A program made the position numbers and the translations under genes. Positions 29,646 through 43,526 of a stretch of DNA of 64,000 nt are shown here, one piece after another. Below the pieces are notes generated by a model that was not told the DNA's origin, did no database searches, and saw only the letters and a program-made list of their open reading frames with translations. Numbering within the stretch: position 1 is the first letter of the stretch; every line of letters starts with the position of its first letter. The DNA lies in NCBI RefSeq assembly GCF_000757825.1, contig NZ_CP009451.1, forward strand, positions 4,340,001-4,404,000, read 5' to 3'. The DNA comes from Cedecea neteri. GTDB taxonomy: Bacteria > Pseudomonadota > Gammaproteobacteria > Enterobacterales > Enterobacteriaceae.

Positions 29646-31055
29646 ATGTCCAAGCAGCAGATCGGCGTTGTTGGTATGGCCGTGATGGGGCGCAACCTGG
29701 CGCTGAACATCGAAAGCCGTGGTTATACCGTTTCCGTGTTCAACCGCTCCCGTGAGAAGACTGAAGAAGTCGTCGCAGAGAACCCAGGCAAGAAGCTGGT
29801 TCCTTACTACACGGTGAAAGAGTTTGTTGAATCCCTCGAAACACCGCGTCGTATCCTGTTAATGGTGCAAGCGGGCGCAGGCACTGATGCCGCAATCGAC
29901 TCTCTGAAACCTTACCTGGATAAAGGCGACATCATCATTGATGGCGGCAACACTTTCTACCATGACACGATTCGTCGTAACCGTGATCTGTCGGCTGAAG
30001 GTTTCAACTTTATCGGTACGGGTGTTTCCGGTGGGGAAGAGGGGGCGCTGAAAGGCCCATCCATCATGCCTGGCGGCCAGAAAGACGCTTACGAGCTGGT
30101 TGCTCCAATCCTGACTAAAATTGCCGCAGTGGCTGAAGATGGCGAGCCTTGCGTAACGTACATCGGGCCTGATGGCGCTGGTCACTATGTGAAGATGGTT
30201 CACAACGGTATCGAATACGGCGATATGCAGCTGATCGCAGAAGCTTATTCTCTGCTGAAGCATGGCCTGGACCTGTCTAATGAAGAGCTGGCAGAAACCT
30301 TTACCGAATGGAACAAAGGTGAGCTGAGCAGCTACCTGATCGACATCACCAAAGATATCTTCACCAAGAAAGATGAAGACGGTAAATACCTGGTTGATGT
30401 GATTCTGGACGAAGCCGCTAACAAAGGTACCGGTAAATGGACCAGCCAGAGCTCTCTGGATCTCGGTGAGCCACTGTCCCTGATTACAGAATCCGTGTTT
30501 GCACGTTATATCTCTTCCCTGAAAGAGCAGCGCGTTGCGGCATCTAAAGTGCTGAGCGGTCCGCAGGCTAAACCGTTCTCCGGTGACAAAGCCGAGTTCA
30601 GCGAAAAAGTTCGCCGTGCCCTGTATCTGGGTAAAATCGTTTCTTATGCTCAGGGTTTCTCCCAGCTGCGTGCCGCTTCTGAAGAGAACAACTGGGATCT
30701 GAACTACGGTGAGATCGCGAAGATTTTCCGTGCGGGCTGTATCATCCGCGCGCAGTTCCTGCAGAAAATCACCGACGCTTATGCTGAGACTCCGGCGATT
30801 GCTAACCTGCTGCTGGCCCCATACTTCAAGAAGATTGCTGACGATTACCAGCAGGCGCTGCGTGATGTGATTTCTTACGCTGTTCAAAATGGTATTCCAA
30901 CGCCGACCTTCTCCGCTGCGATTGCCTACTACGACAGCTACCGTGCTGCCGTGCTGCCGGCTAACCTGATCCAGGCTCAGCGTGACTACTTCGGGGCGCA
31001 CACCTATAAGCGTACCGACAAAGATGGCGTCTTCCACACCGAATGGTTAGATTAA
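29646..31055 (+). CDS. gnd: 6-phosphogluconate dehydrogenase (decarboxylating)
   Basis: Oxidative pentose phosphate enzyme giving ribulose 5-phosphate and NADPH. The 469-residue protein has the NADP loop [13 protein letters not shown] at residues 8-20, [19 protein letters not shown] near 127 and the catalytic Lys in [16 protein letters not shown] near 177. It forms the right boundary of the O-antigen locus as in other enterobacteria, where gnd is hitchhiked by recombination during O-antigen exchange. It is followed by a clear terminator at 31079 and then wzzB, without ugd between. Confidence 0.97.
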   Translation: MSKQQIGVVGMAVMGRNLALNIESRGYTVSVFNRSREKTEEVVAENPGKKLVPYYTVKEFVESLETPRRILLMVQAGAGTDAAIDSLKPYLDKGDIIIDGGNTFYHDTIRRNRDLSAEGFNFIGTGVSGGEEGALKGPSIMPGGQKDAYELVAPILTKIAAVAEDGEPCVTYIGPDGAGHYVKMVHNGIEYGDMQLIAEAYSLLKHGLDLSNEELAETFTEWNKGELSSYLIDITKDIFTKKDEDGKYLVDVILDEAANKGTGKWTSQSSLDLGEPLSLITESVFARYISSLKEQRVAASKVLSGPQAKPFSGDKAEFSEKVRRALYLGKIVSYAQGFSQLRAASEENNWDLNYGEIAKIFRAGCIIRAQFLQKITDAYAETPAIANLLLAPYFKKIADDYQQALRDVISYAVQNGIPTPTFSAAIAYYDSYRAAVLPANLIQAQRDYFGAHTYKRTDKDGVFHTEWLD

Positions 31056-31078
31056 TCTTAAAATCTGACGTCTAGTTA

Positions 31079-31107
31079 AAAAGGGTCCTTCTTCAGGGAC
31101 CCTTTTT
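31079..31107 (+). terminator. Rho-independent terminator of gnd
   Basis: Stem AAAGGGTCC facing GGACCCTTT with a TTCTTCAG loop followed by a T run, 24 bp after the gnd stop. Confidence 0.9.
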
Positions 31108-31254
31108 ATGTAATCTAAGCTGAGTTATATATTTTGTGCTTTGAGTAACAGTGACTTCTTTTTGAATCATTCCTGTTATTTTAGTTTTTAGCTATGTGAA
31201 ATGTTTGTGGTTCTTCTGATAGTGCGGAAAAATTAATAAATTCCTAGGGTTATT

Positions 31255-32253
31255 ATGAATACAAATAATAGTAATGTGACAAAGGTTAATACTGAGAGTC
31301 ACAATGAAGAATCAATTGATTTAATTGATCTCCTTATACAGCTTTGGCGTGGTAAAAAAATAATCTCGATCTTTGTCATTGCCTTCATTTTATGTGCTGT
31401 TGCATATCTTTTCGTCGCTAAAGAGAAATGGACCTCATCTGCTATCGTAACCTTGCCGGATGCCGGGCAGCTTTCTAACTATAGCAACGCGATGAACGTT
31501 CTGAGTATTCAGCATCCAGATAGTGCACCTACGCTGATTGATGTTCAGCAGCGCTTCTTTGGACGTTTTAATGCTGCAATTTCCGCGTTATCTGAGCAGT
31601 TGGACAATCAGCAGAAACGCGAACAGTTAACCATCGCACCTGCTGCAAAGGATCAGCCTTTGCCGCTAAAAATAAGCTACGTAGCTAATTCCGCGCAGCA
31701 GGCGCAGAAAACGTTGAATGTCTATCTACAGCAAATCAATAAGCGCACGGTTAGCGAGCTTGATGATGACCTTAAGACTTCAATTGATGCAAAAATAAGT
31801 GATATAAAAGAGCAGCTCAGTGCAAAAGAAAAAGTTGCCAAAGAGAAGCAGCAAAAACGACTTGATGAGCTAAACCAGGCGCTGATTGTCGCTCAACAGT
31901 CCAATATTACTAAGCCTGTAGTCTCTCAGGCGGAAACCTTGTCTCAGGATACCCTGTTTGTACTGGGTAGCGAGGCGCTTTCTTCGATGATTAAAAATGA
32001 AGCCTCTCGTCCTCTGCCGTTGGATAACTCTTACTTCAACGCCCGCCAGGCGTTGCTTGCGGTTAGTGAGTTAAAATCGACGCCAGAAACAACCTATGCG
32101 TTCCGCTATATCATGAAGCCAACTTTGCCTGTGCGTAAAGACGGCCCGAAAAAAGGCCTGACGCTCGTGCTGGCTGCCTTGCTGGGTATTATTGTCGGTT
32201 CAGGTTATGTCCTGGGACGTAACGCGCTGCGTAACTATAAACCAGCTGCGTAA
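31255..32253 (+). CDS. wzzB: O-antigen chain-length regulator WzzB
   Basis: Inner-membrane polysaccharide co-polymerase that sets the modal O-chain length with Wzy. The 332-residue protein has the classic layout: an N-terminal cytoplasmic stretch with IDLIDLLIQLWRGKK, a first membrane helix at about residues 36-54, a long periplasmic domain with coiled-coil content (about 170-215, rich in Lys/Glu/Gln), and a second membrane helix at about 303-322 preceded by a proline-rich stretch. Located between gnd and hisI as in E. coli. Its terminator region contains the repeat described at 32290. Confidence 0.94.
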   Translation: MNTNNSNVTKVNTESHNEESIDLIDLLIQLWRGKKIISIFVIAFILCAVAYLFVAKEKWTSSAIVTLPDAGQLSNYSNAMNVLSIQHPDSAPTLIDVQQRFFGRFNAAISALSEQLDNQQKREQLTIAPAAKDQPLPLKISYVANSAQQAQKTLNVYLQQINKRTVSELDDDLKTSIDAKISDIKEQLSAKEKVAKEKQQKRLDELNQALIVAQQSNITKPVVSQAETLSQDTLFVLGSEALSSMIKNEASRPLPLDNSYFNARQALLAVSELKSTPETTYAFRYIMKPTLPVRKDGPKKGLTLVLAALLGIIVGSGYVLGRNALRNYKPAA

Positions 32254-32271
32254 GCCCGCTAAAAAAACAAA

Positions 32272-32440
32272 AGGCCGCGTTAGCGGCCTGAGAGTGCTGA
32301 CAAAGTTCATTGTTCTAAAAAAGCCCGAACCCAGGTCTAATAAAAACAATGAATAATGTTCTCTGGTTTGCCCCAAACAGTCGAAAACCACGTTTTCGGC
32401 TGTTTGTCATCATTCTGAGGCCGCGTTAGCGGCCTTTTTT
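32272..32440 (+). terminator. wzzB terminator, duplicated by an inserted repeat
   Basis: The hairpin GGCCGC-GTTA-GCGGCC occurs twice. The first copy (18-bp unit 32272-32289) has lost its T-tract, being followed by GAGAG; the second (32418-32435) is followed by TTTTTT and should terminate wzzB transcription. The 128 bp between them are a repeat element also seen downstream of yeeX. Confidence 0.85.
32290..32417. mobile_element. Terminator-nested repeat element, copy 1 (MITE-like)
   Basis: This non-coding element is about 95% identical over 124 bp to a second copy at 50436-50560. It has imperfect terminal inverted repeats (TGCTGACAAA at 32295; TTTGTCATCA near the other end, 9 of 10 pairing), an internal inverted pair TTCATTGTT/AACAATGAA, and a strong hairpin AAACAGTCGAAAAC-CAC-GTTTTCGGCTGTTT spanning 32375-32405. 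Both copies are flanked by 18-bp direct repeats that are the host gene's own terminator stem-loop. It carries no convincing protein-coding frame. It does not match the ERIC or REP sequences I know. Confidence 0.8.
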
Positions 32441-32456
32441 ACGTCCATTCCCCGGT

Positions 32457-33061
32457 TTATTTATGCCGAGCCCGTAAATTTTCAATCACCGTGCTCAGGT
32501 CCAAATCCTGATCCTGCAGCAGCACCAGCAGGTGATACATCAAGTCAGAAGCCTCATTGGTCAGCTCGTGGCGATCGTTCACGGTTGCCGCCAGTGCGGT
32601 TTCCACGCCTTCTTCCCCTACCTTCTGAGCAATACGTTTGGTGCCGCTGGCATACAGTTTCGCGGTGTAAGAACTTGTCGGATCGGCGGTTTTGCGCGAA
32701 GCCAGCAGCTGTTCCAGCTCGAACAAGAAATGCCAGTCGTGGTGCGCTTCACCGAAGCAGCTTGAGGTGCCGAGGTGACAGGTTGGGCCGATGGGGTTAA
32801 CCAGCACCAGCAGCGTATCGTTATCGCAGTCCGGAGCAATTCGCACCACGTTCAGGAAATGCCCTGACGTTTCACCTTTGGTCCACAGGCGCTGTTTGGT
32901 GCGCGAGAAGAAGGTGACTTTGCCGCTCTCAAGGGTTTTCGCCAGCGCGTCCTGGTTCATATAGCCGAGCATCAGGACTTCGCCGGACGCCGCGTGCTGA
33001 ACGATCACCGGCATCAGGCCATCGGTTTTTTCCCAGTCCAGCTGGGATAGCTGTTGTTCTG

Positions 33062-33068
<7 letters not shown>
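32457..33068 (-). CDS. hisI: Bifunctional phosphoribosyl-AMP cyclohydrolase/phosphoribosyl-ATP pyrophosphatase HisI(E)
   Basis: Catalyses steps 2 and 3 of histidine synthesis. The 203-residue protein fuses an N-terminal cyclohydrolase domain (residues 1-110, with [17 protein letters not shown] and the zinc-binding CDND and C-x6-C-like cysteines in [13 protein letters not shown]) to a C-terminal pyrophosphohydrolase domain (about 115-203, with [12 protein letters not shown] and [13 protein letters not shown]). It is the last gene of the his operon and overlaps hisF by 7 bp. Confidence 0.97.
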
Positions 33069-34560
<1,492 letters not shown>

Positions 34561-35150
34561 CTACATCTCCAGAAAGTTTTTCAGCAGCTGAGAGCCAGCC
34601 GCACCGGAACGCTCAGGGTGGAACTGAACGCCCCAGAAGTTATCCTTTTGTACCGCCGCGGTGAAAGCTTCGCCGTAGTTCGCCTGGGCGATAGTATTTT
34701 CGCAGACCGGCATCGCATAGCTGTGGACGAAGTAGAAGTACGCCCCGTCGTCAATGCCGCGGAACAGGCGGTCGCCCGCTTTCGGGTAAACCCGGTTCCA
34801 GCCCATGTGCGGCAGCGGCAGGCCAAAATCTTTCATCTGCAACACCGGCTGCTCGATAATGCCCAGCATCTCGACGCCATTGCTTTCGTCGCTGCGGCTG
34901 CCGAGGAGCTGCATACCCAGGCAAATGCCCAGCACGGGCTGAGTACAGGCTTTGATCAGCTCCACCAGATCGCGCTCAATGATTTGGTTCATCGCTGCCT
35001 GAGCGGTGCCTACGCCGGGTAAAAATAGCTTATCGGCGCGCAGTACCACATCCGGATCACGGCTCACCTGCGGCTCATATCCGTGGCGCTGAATGGCCGA
35101 CTTCACCGAATGCAGGTTGGCGCAGCCCGTATCGAGGATCACCACGTTCA

Positions 35151-35151
<1 letters not shown>
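34561..35151 (-). CDS. hisH: Imidazole glycerol phosphate synthase glutamine amidotransferase subunit HisH
   Basis: Class I glutaminase that feeds ammonia to HisF. The 196-residue protein has the nucleophile elbow [10 protein letters not shown] with the active Cys near residue 77 and the His-Glu pair in [10 protein letters not shown] near 178. The start codon overlaps the last base of the hisB stop. Confidence 0.97.
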
Positions 35152-38601
<3,450 letters not shown>

Positions 38602-38605
38602 CACA

Positions 38606-39505
38606 TCACTCCATCATCTTCTCAATGGGCAGTACCAGAATAGAGCTGGCGCCCAGCGCTTTCAGCTTCTCCATGGTTTCCCAGAACAGCGTTTCGCTGC
38701 TGACCATGTGCATCGCCACGCGCTGCTGGTCGCCTGCCAGCGGCAGAATGGTTGGGCGCTCGGCACCCGGCAGCAGGGCAATCACTTCGTCCAGACGCTC
38801 GGTTGGCGCGTGCAGCATGATGTACTTGGACTCGCGGGCCTGAATCACGCCCTGGATACGGGTCAGCAGCTTGTCGATCAGCTGCTGTTTGGCTTCCGGC
38901 ATTTCGCCATCGCGCTGGATCAGGCAGGCTTTGGAGCGATAGATAACTTCCACTTCACGCAGGCCGTTGGCCTCAAGCGTTGCGCCGGTAGACACCAGAT
39001 CGCAGATGGCGTCGGCCAGGCCAGCGCGCGGAGCCACTTCCACCGACCCGTTCAGCAGGCAGGATTTAAACTGCACGCCTTTCTGGTCGAGGTAGCGTTT
39101 TAACAGGTGCGGGTAAGAGGTCGCGATACGTTTGTTATTGAGGCCGGCCGGGCCATCCCACGGCTCGTCCACGGCGGTGGCCAGCGACAGGCGGCAGCCG
39201 CCGAAGTCCAGGCGGCGCAGCGTGTAATAGCGAGGATCGTCACCCTGAGCGCGGCGCGTCAGTAACTCTTCTTCGAGGACGTTTTCACCGATAATACCGA
39301 GGTCAACTACGCCGTCCATCACCAGCCCTGGAATGTCGTCATCACGGACGCGCAGAATGTCGATCGGCATGTTTTCCGCCAGCGCAATCAGGCGCTGCGT
39401 GTGCAGGTTGATTTTTATGCCGCAGCGGGCCAGTAATTCGCGTGAATCGTCGCTAAGACGGCCAGATTTCTGCATAGCTATGCGTAAACGGTTGTTGTCG
39501 GTCAT
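38606..39505 (-). CDS. hisG: ATP phosphoribosyltransferase HisG (long form)
   Basis: First, histidine-inhibited step of the pathway. At 299 residues it is the long, hexameric form with a C-terminal ACT-like regulatory domain (about 225-299). Signature [14 protein letters not shown] near residue 168 binds PRPP. First structural gene after the leader and attenuator, on the - strand. Confidence 0.97.
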   Translation of the reverse strand: MTDNNRLRIAMQKSGRLSDDSRELLARCGIKINLHTQRLIALAENMPIDILRVRDDDIPGLVMDGVVDLGIIGENVLEEELLTRRAQGDDPRYYTLRRLDFGGCRLSLATAVDEPWDGPAGLNNKRIATSYPHLLKRYLDQKGVQFKSCLLNGSVEVAPRAGLADAICDLVSTGATLEANGLREVEVIYRSKACLIQRDGEMPEAKQQLIDKLLTRIQGVIQARESKYIMLHAPTERLDEVIALLPGAERPTILPLAGDQQRVAMHMVSSETLFWETMEKLKALGASSILVLPIEKMME

Positions 39506-39545
39506 CGGTAGTTACCCCTTATTCATTCCTGTCTGACGCCCAATA

Positions 39546-39580
39546 AAAAAGCCCCCGGAAGATATCTTCCGGGGGCTTTT
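39546..39580 (-). terminator. his operon attenuator
   Basis: On the - strand the stem AGCCCCCGGAAGAT/ATCTTCCGGGGGCT is a perfect GC-rich hairpin followed by a T run, between hisL and hisG. This is the terminator of histidine attenuation; slow translation of the leader His codons favours an alternative antiterminator. Confidence 0.93.
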
Positions 39581-39640
39581 TCTCGCGTTCACGCACCACT
39601 GGAAGATCTTTTCGTCTCCCAGCACCAATCGCCTGAAAGA

Positions 39641-39691
39641 CTAGTCAGGGTGATGGTGATGATGGTGGTTTTTAAACTGAGCGCGTGTCAT
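39641..39691 (-). CDS. hisL: his operon leader peptide HisL
   Basis: A 16-residue peptide MTRAQFKNHHHHHHPD read on the - strand, with six consecutive His codons. E. coli HisL has seven His; here the residue before the run is Asn, so the run is one shorter. Translation of these codons senses charged tRNA-His and controls the attenuator 60 bp downstream. Confidence 0.95.
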   Translation of the reverse strand: MTRAQFKNHHHHHHPD

Positions 39692-39730
39692 AAAATTCTC
39701 GTATGAATGACTATTCATTATGTGCCAATT

Positions 39731-39760
39731 AACGTAAACCAGATTACGCGTTGAGTGCAA
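39731..39760 (-). promoter_or_regulatory. Likely his operon promoter
   Basis: On the - strand TTGCAC (39760-39755) and TTACGT (39737-39732) are 17 bp apart, 40 bp before hisL, in a context closely resembling the E. coli his promoter (TTGCTT ... GTTTAGGTTA). Confidence 0.6.
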
Positions 39761-39891
39761 GGGGTTTTTTCCCGGTTCATTAATATTCTGTTTGGCTGCG
39801 GGAATTGTCAGTTCTGCCTGGGTGGCGTAGCCTTAACGGAGAGCTAAATTCACTCGTCAGAAGATAATGCTGCAAGGTCAGGAGACAAGGC

Positions 39892-40719
39892 ATGAAAAGG
39901 GTCGCGATAGTCGGTTTAGGGTGGTTGGGAATGCCGCTGGCGCTCTCATTGTCAGCGCGGGGCTTTCAGGTCAGCGGAAGCAAAACGACGCTGGATGGCG
40001 TAGAAGCTGCCCGCATGTGCGGAATTGAAAGTTATCAGCTGCAGCTGCAGCCGGAACTGGTATGCGACAGTGACGATCTGGCTGAGCTGCTGGACGTCGA
40101 TGCATTAGTGGTCACGCTTCCCGCCCGACGCAGCGGTGAAGGCGATGACTTTTATCTTCAGGCGGTGCAGGAAATTGTCGATAGCGCGCTCGCGCATTCC
40201 GTTCCCCGCATCATTTTTACCAGTTCGACCTCGGTATATGGCGAAGGCGAGGGGAGCGTGAAAGAGACGACGCCGCTGCGGCCCGTCACCGCCAGCGGTA
40301 AAGTACTTAAAGAACTTGAAGACTGGCTGCACAAGCTGCCGGGGACGTCGGTGGATATTCTCCGGCTTGCCGGGCTGGTGGGGCCGGAACGCCACCCCGG
40401 GCGTTTTCTGGCGGGGAAAAAGGATGTTGCGAACGGGCAGCACGGCGTAAACCTGGTGCATCTGGAAGACGTCATTGCTGCCATTACGCTGCTGCTTCAG
40501 GCACCGAAAGGCGGACACATTTATAATCTCTGCGCGCCAACCCACCCAACGCGCGAAGAGTTTTATTCGCACATGGCCCGGCAAATTGGCCTGGAGGCGC
40601 CGCTGTTCCGCAAAGAAGCCGAAACCGGCCACGGCAAGCTGATTGACGGCAGCCGTATCTGTAATGAGCTAGGCTTCGAGTATCAATATCCTAATCCGCT
40701 GGTCATGCCGATGCAGTAA
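39892..40719 (+). CDS. yeeZ: NAD(P)-dependent epimerase-family protein YeeZ
   Basis: A 275-residue SDR-like protein whose cofactor loop reads GLGWLGMPLA (residues 8-17) rather than the usual G-x2-G-x2-G of epimerases. FTSSTSVYGEGEG near residue 107 keeps the serine/tyrosine region but the Y-x3-K pair is not obvious, which is usual for YeeZ. Cellular role is not established. It lies divergently from the his operon, as in E. coli, and 32 bp before yeeY. Confidence 0.92.
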   Translation: MKRVAIVGLGWLGMPLALSLSARGFQVSGSKTTLDGVEAARMCGIESYQLQLQPELVCDSDDLAELLDVDALVVTLPARRSGEGDDFYLQAVQEIVDSALAHSVPRIIFTSSTSVYGEGEGSVKETTPLRPVTASGKVLKELEDWLHKLPGTSVDILRLAGLVGPERHPGRFLAGKKDVANGQHGVNLVHLEDVIAAITLLLQAPKGGHIYNLCAPTHPTREEFYSHMARQIGLEAPLFRKEAETGHGKLIDGSRICNELGFEYQYPNPLVMPMQ

Positions 40720-40751
40720 GTTCAGCCCCGGCGTGCTAAGCGCACCCGGGG

Positions 40752-41672
40752 GTGAGTATTAAACCTTTGCTTGACGTGCTGATAATTCTCGATGCGCTGG
40801 ATAAAGAAGGGAGCTTTGCTGCCGCGGCGGCAAAGCTTTTTAAAACCCCTTCGGCGCTGAGCTACAGCGTTCAAAAACTGGAAAGCGACCTTAATATTCA
40901 AATTCTCGACCGCAGCGGTCATCGGGCGCGTTTTACGCGAACCGGCCAGCTACTGCTGGAAAAAGGGCGAGAAATCCTGCACTCGGTTCGTGAACTGGAA
41001 CAGCAGGCCATTAAGCTCCAGCAGGGCTGGGAGCACGAACTCACCATCGGGGTTGATAACGCCTTTCCGTTTTCTCTGCTTACACCGTTAATCGAAGCGT
41101 TCTACCAAAGCTATAGCGTGACTCGCCTTAAATTCATCAACGATGTGCTTGGCGGCTCGTGGGAAGCGCTCACCCAAGGGCGGGCGGATATTATCGTTGG
41201 GGCGATGAGCGAACCACCCTCGCTGAGCGGTTTCGGCTTTACTCTGTTAGGCCGGCTGGAAATCGTTTTTGTTGTGGCTCCGCATCATCCGCTGGCAAAG
41301 GCCGGGGAGCCACTTCCCCGGCGATTAATCAAGCAGTCACGCGCCGTGGTGGTGGGAGACACCTCCAGAATAGAATCTGCTCGAGCTATGCATCTGCTTG
41401 AAGAGCAGGAAGCCATCACCGTATTTGACTTCAAAACCAAGCTCGAACTGCAAATCAGCGGCATTGGCTGCGGGTATATGCCGCGCTATATGGCGCAGCG
41501 TTATATCGACAGCGGCGCGCTGGTCGAAAAGCAGGTCGCGGGGCAGGTGTCCTATGTCCCGGTGTGGATTGGCTGGAATGAACAAACTGACGGGCTCGCC
41601 AGTGAATGGTGGCGTGAGAAAATCGTCAGCGACCAGCGCATTGCTCAGGTGTATATGCCGGTAGAAAAATAG
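40752..41672 (+). CDS. yeeY: LysR-family regulator YeeY
   Basis: A 306-residue LysR-type transcription factor. The N-terminal winged helix (residues 5-65) contains KEGSFAAAAAKLFKTPSALSYS; the C-terminal periplasmic-binding-like effector domain follows (about 90-295). A GTG start gives KPLLDVLIILDALDKEGSF, matching E. coli YeeY after its first residues. Target genes are unknown; the neighbouring plaP is a candidate by position only. Confidence 0.92.
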   Translation: MSIKPLLDVLIILDALDKEGSFAAAAAKLFKTPSALSYSVQKLESDLNIQILDRSGHRARFTRTGQLLLEKGREILHSVRELEQQAIKLQQGWEHELTIGVDNAFPFSLLTPLIEAFYQSYSVTRLKFINDVLGGSWEALTQGRADIIVGAMSEPPSLSGFGFTLLGRLEIVFVVAPHHPLAKAGEPLPRRLIKQSRAVVVGDTSRIESARAMHLLEEQEAITVFDFKTKLELQISGIGCGYMPRYMAQRYIDSGALVEKQVAGQVSYVPVWIGWNEQTDGLASEWWREKIVSDQRIAQVYMPVEK

Positions 41673-41783
41673 CCTCTTTATGACTGGCGATTTTTGCATA
41701 GCGCGGCTATGTTCAATGTCAGCCAGGCAGTACGTTAGAGCAGTGATACGCGTGGACAGGCCTATCTTCTTCTGCAGTGCTGA

Positions 41784-41894
41784 ATGTGGGAGGTTTTACT
41801 TCCGCCAGACGCTGAAAAAGAAATTGCCAAAGATGGCTTTAACATCTTGTCATTGTGGCGCCGTATGGTGCAAAATACGCGCCAGCAAAAATAG
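41784..41894 (+). CDS. Possible 36-residue small protein of unknown function
   Basis: An ATG opens a 36-codon frame ending LWRRMVQNTRQQK, with a balanced amphipathic composition (DAEKEIAKDGFNILSLWRRM) that looks protein-like. Its stop lies six bases before a strong terminator, which suggests an expressed unit inside the 427-bp yeeY-plaP gap. Against it: no convincing Shine-Dalgarno precedes the ATG. It could equally be a decayed remnant or the region could encode a small RNA. I do not recognise the peptide. Confidence 0.25.
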   Translation: MWEVLLPPDAEKEIAKDGFNILSLWRRMVQNTRQQK

Positions 41895-41899
41895 AAGAC

Positions 41900-41933
41900 T
41901 AACCGACGTTTAAGAGACGTCGGTTATTTTTTT
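41900..41933 (+). terminator. Rho-independent terminator upstream of plaP
   Basis: Stem AACCGACGT facing ACGTCGGTT with a 7-base loop followed by ATTTTTTT. It sits 228 bp after yeeY, much further than expected, so it probably ends a small transcript in this gap or a long yeeY 3' UTR. Confidence 0.88.
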
Positions 41934-42099
41934 GCAATCAATTAAGTCAGACAAACGGCATTTGCCAAAAAAACCAAGAGGCCGGGCTTCGTACCGGATA
42001 GATACTAGCTTTTAAAAAACGACAGTCGTGTCGCCGAGGAAATTCAGATGGGGCAGATTTTTGCTTTTGCGCAGGCTTTCTCTATTGAGGGAAACAACC

Positions 42100-43464
42100 A
42101 TGTCGCTTAACGTCACCGCAGGTGCAAACACCCGCCCAGGTCTGCGTAAGACCCTGACGCTGGTTCCGGTAGTTATGATGGGCCTTGCCTACATGCAGCC
42201 GATGACCTTGTTTGATACTTTCGGTATTGTTTCCGGGATGACCGATGGCCATGTGCCGACGGCTTATGCCTTTGCTCTGGTGGCGATTCTGTTCACCGCG
42301 CTGAGCTATGGCAAGCTGGTGCGTCGTTTCCCGTCTGCGGGTTCTGCTTATACCTACGCCCAAAAATCCATTAACCCGCTGGTCGGTTTTATGGTGGGCT
42401 GGTCCTCGCTGCTGGACTATCTGTTCGCGCCGATGATTAACATCCTGCTGGCAAAAATCTATTTTGAAGCTCTGGTACCCGGCGTCCCTTCGTGGATCTT
42501 CGTAGTGGTGCTGGTTGGCTTTATGACCGTCTCTAACCTGCGCAGTGTAAAAACCGTTGCCAACTTCAACAGCGTCATCGTGCTGCTGCAAATCGTGCTG
42601 ATTGCGGTCATTATGGGCATGGTGGTTTACGGCGTTTCCGGGGGTGAAGGCGCGGGTACTCTCACAAGCAGCAAACCGTTCTGGTCTGAAAACGCCCATA
42701 TTGCACCGATGATTACCGGGGCAACTATCCTGTGCTTCTCGTTCACCGGATTTGACGGCATCAGCAACCTGTCTGAAGAGACCAAAGACGCCGAGCGTGT
42801 GATTCCTCGGGCTATCTTCCTGACCGCGCTGATTGGCGGCATGATCTTCATCGTTTCGACCTATTTCCTGCAGCTGTATTTCCCGGATATCTCTCGCTTT
42901 AAAGATCCGGACGCGTCTCAGCCTGAAATCATGCTGTTCGTGGCGGGTAAAGCTTTCCAGGTTGGCGCGCTTATCTTCTCCACCATTACCGTGCTGGCTT
43001 CCGGTATGGCGGCGCACACCGGCGTTTCTCGCCTGATGTACGTGATGGGCCGTGACGGCGTGTTCCCGAACCGCTTCTTCGGCTACATTCATCCGAAATG
43101 GCGTACCCCGGCGTTTAACGTGCTGCTGGTGGGTGCCGTAGCGCTGATGGCTATCGACTTTGACCTGGTAACCGCAACTGCGCTGATTAACTTCGGTGCG
43201 CTGGTTGCCTTTACCTTCGTTAACCTGTCGGTTATCTCGCAGTTCTGGATCCGCGAAAAGCGCAACAAGTCACTGAAAGACCATTTCAACTACCTGGTGC
43301 TGCCGACTATCGGTGCTCTGACCGTAGGCGCGCTGTGGATTAATCTGGAGCAAAGCTCGATGATCCTCGGCCTGATTTGGGGTGCAATCGGTCTGATTTA
43401 CGTTGCCTGCGTAACCCGCAGCTTCCGTAACCCGGTTCCACAGTACAACGAAGACATCGCTTAA
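42100..43464 (+). CDS. plaP: Putrescine importer PlaP (YeeF)
   Basis: A 454-residue amino acid-polyamine-organocation transporter with about 12 membrane helices, inner membrane. Conserved APC features are [19 protein letters not shown] (first unwound helix) and [21 protein letters not shown]. In E. coli PlaP imports putrescine by proton motive force. I chose the ATG at 42100 with GAGGGA upstream, giving [10 protein letters not shown]; an extension to 42028 lacks support. A bidirectional terminator follows. Confidence 0.93.
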   Translation: MSLNVTAGANTRPGLRKTLTLVPVVMMGLAYMQPMTLFDTFGIVSGMTDGHVPTAYAFALVAILFTALSYGKLVRRFPSAGSAYTYAQKSINPLVGFMVGWSSLLDYLFAPMINILLAKIYFEALVPGVPSWIFVVVLVGFMTVSNLRSVKTVANFNSVIVLLQIVLIAVIMGMVVYGVSGGEGAGTLTSSKPFWSENAHIAPMITGATILCFSFTGFDGISNLSEETKDAERVIPRAIFLTALIGGMIFIVSTYFLQLYFPDISRFKDPDASQPEIMLFVAGKAFQVGALIFSTITVLASGMAAHTGVSRLMYVMGRDGVFPNRFFGYIHPKWRTPAFNVLLVGAVALMAIDFDLVTATALINFGALVAFTFVNLSVISQFWIREKRNKSLKDHFNYLVLPTIGALTVGALWINLEQSSMILGLIWGAIGLIYVACVTRSFRNPVPQYNEDIA

Positions 43465-43483
43465 TCAGTTTTGATGAAATAAG

Positions 43484-43513
43484 AATGGCTCCCGGTGGGA
43501 GCCATTTTTTTTG
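43484..43513 (+). terminator. Terminator between plaP and sbcB
   Basis: Stem AATGGCTCCC facing GGGAGCCATT with a GGT loop and eight T. It can serve plaP and, less efficiently, the convergent sbcB. Confidence 0.9.
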
Positions 43514-43526
43514 TCTGTAAAAAGCG

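Noticed and set aside
29859..31037. 392-codon open frame antisense to gnd
   Set aside because: Opposite a fully conserved gnd, with no ribosome site or recognisable domain.
32290..32417. ERIC or REP element identity
   Set aside because: The sequence does not match the ERIC core or REP stem consensus that I know; kept as an unnamed repeat.
41680..41913. 77-codon frame in the yeeY-plaP gap
   Set aside because: Cys/Arg-rich with no pattern; runs into the terminator stem; the 36-codon frame beside it looks more protein-like.
42082..43092. 336-codon - strand frame opposite plaP
   Set aside because: Shadow rich in His/Arg/Gln, no domain; plaP fits its family fully.
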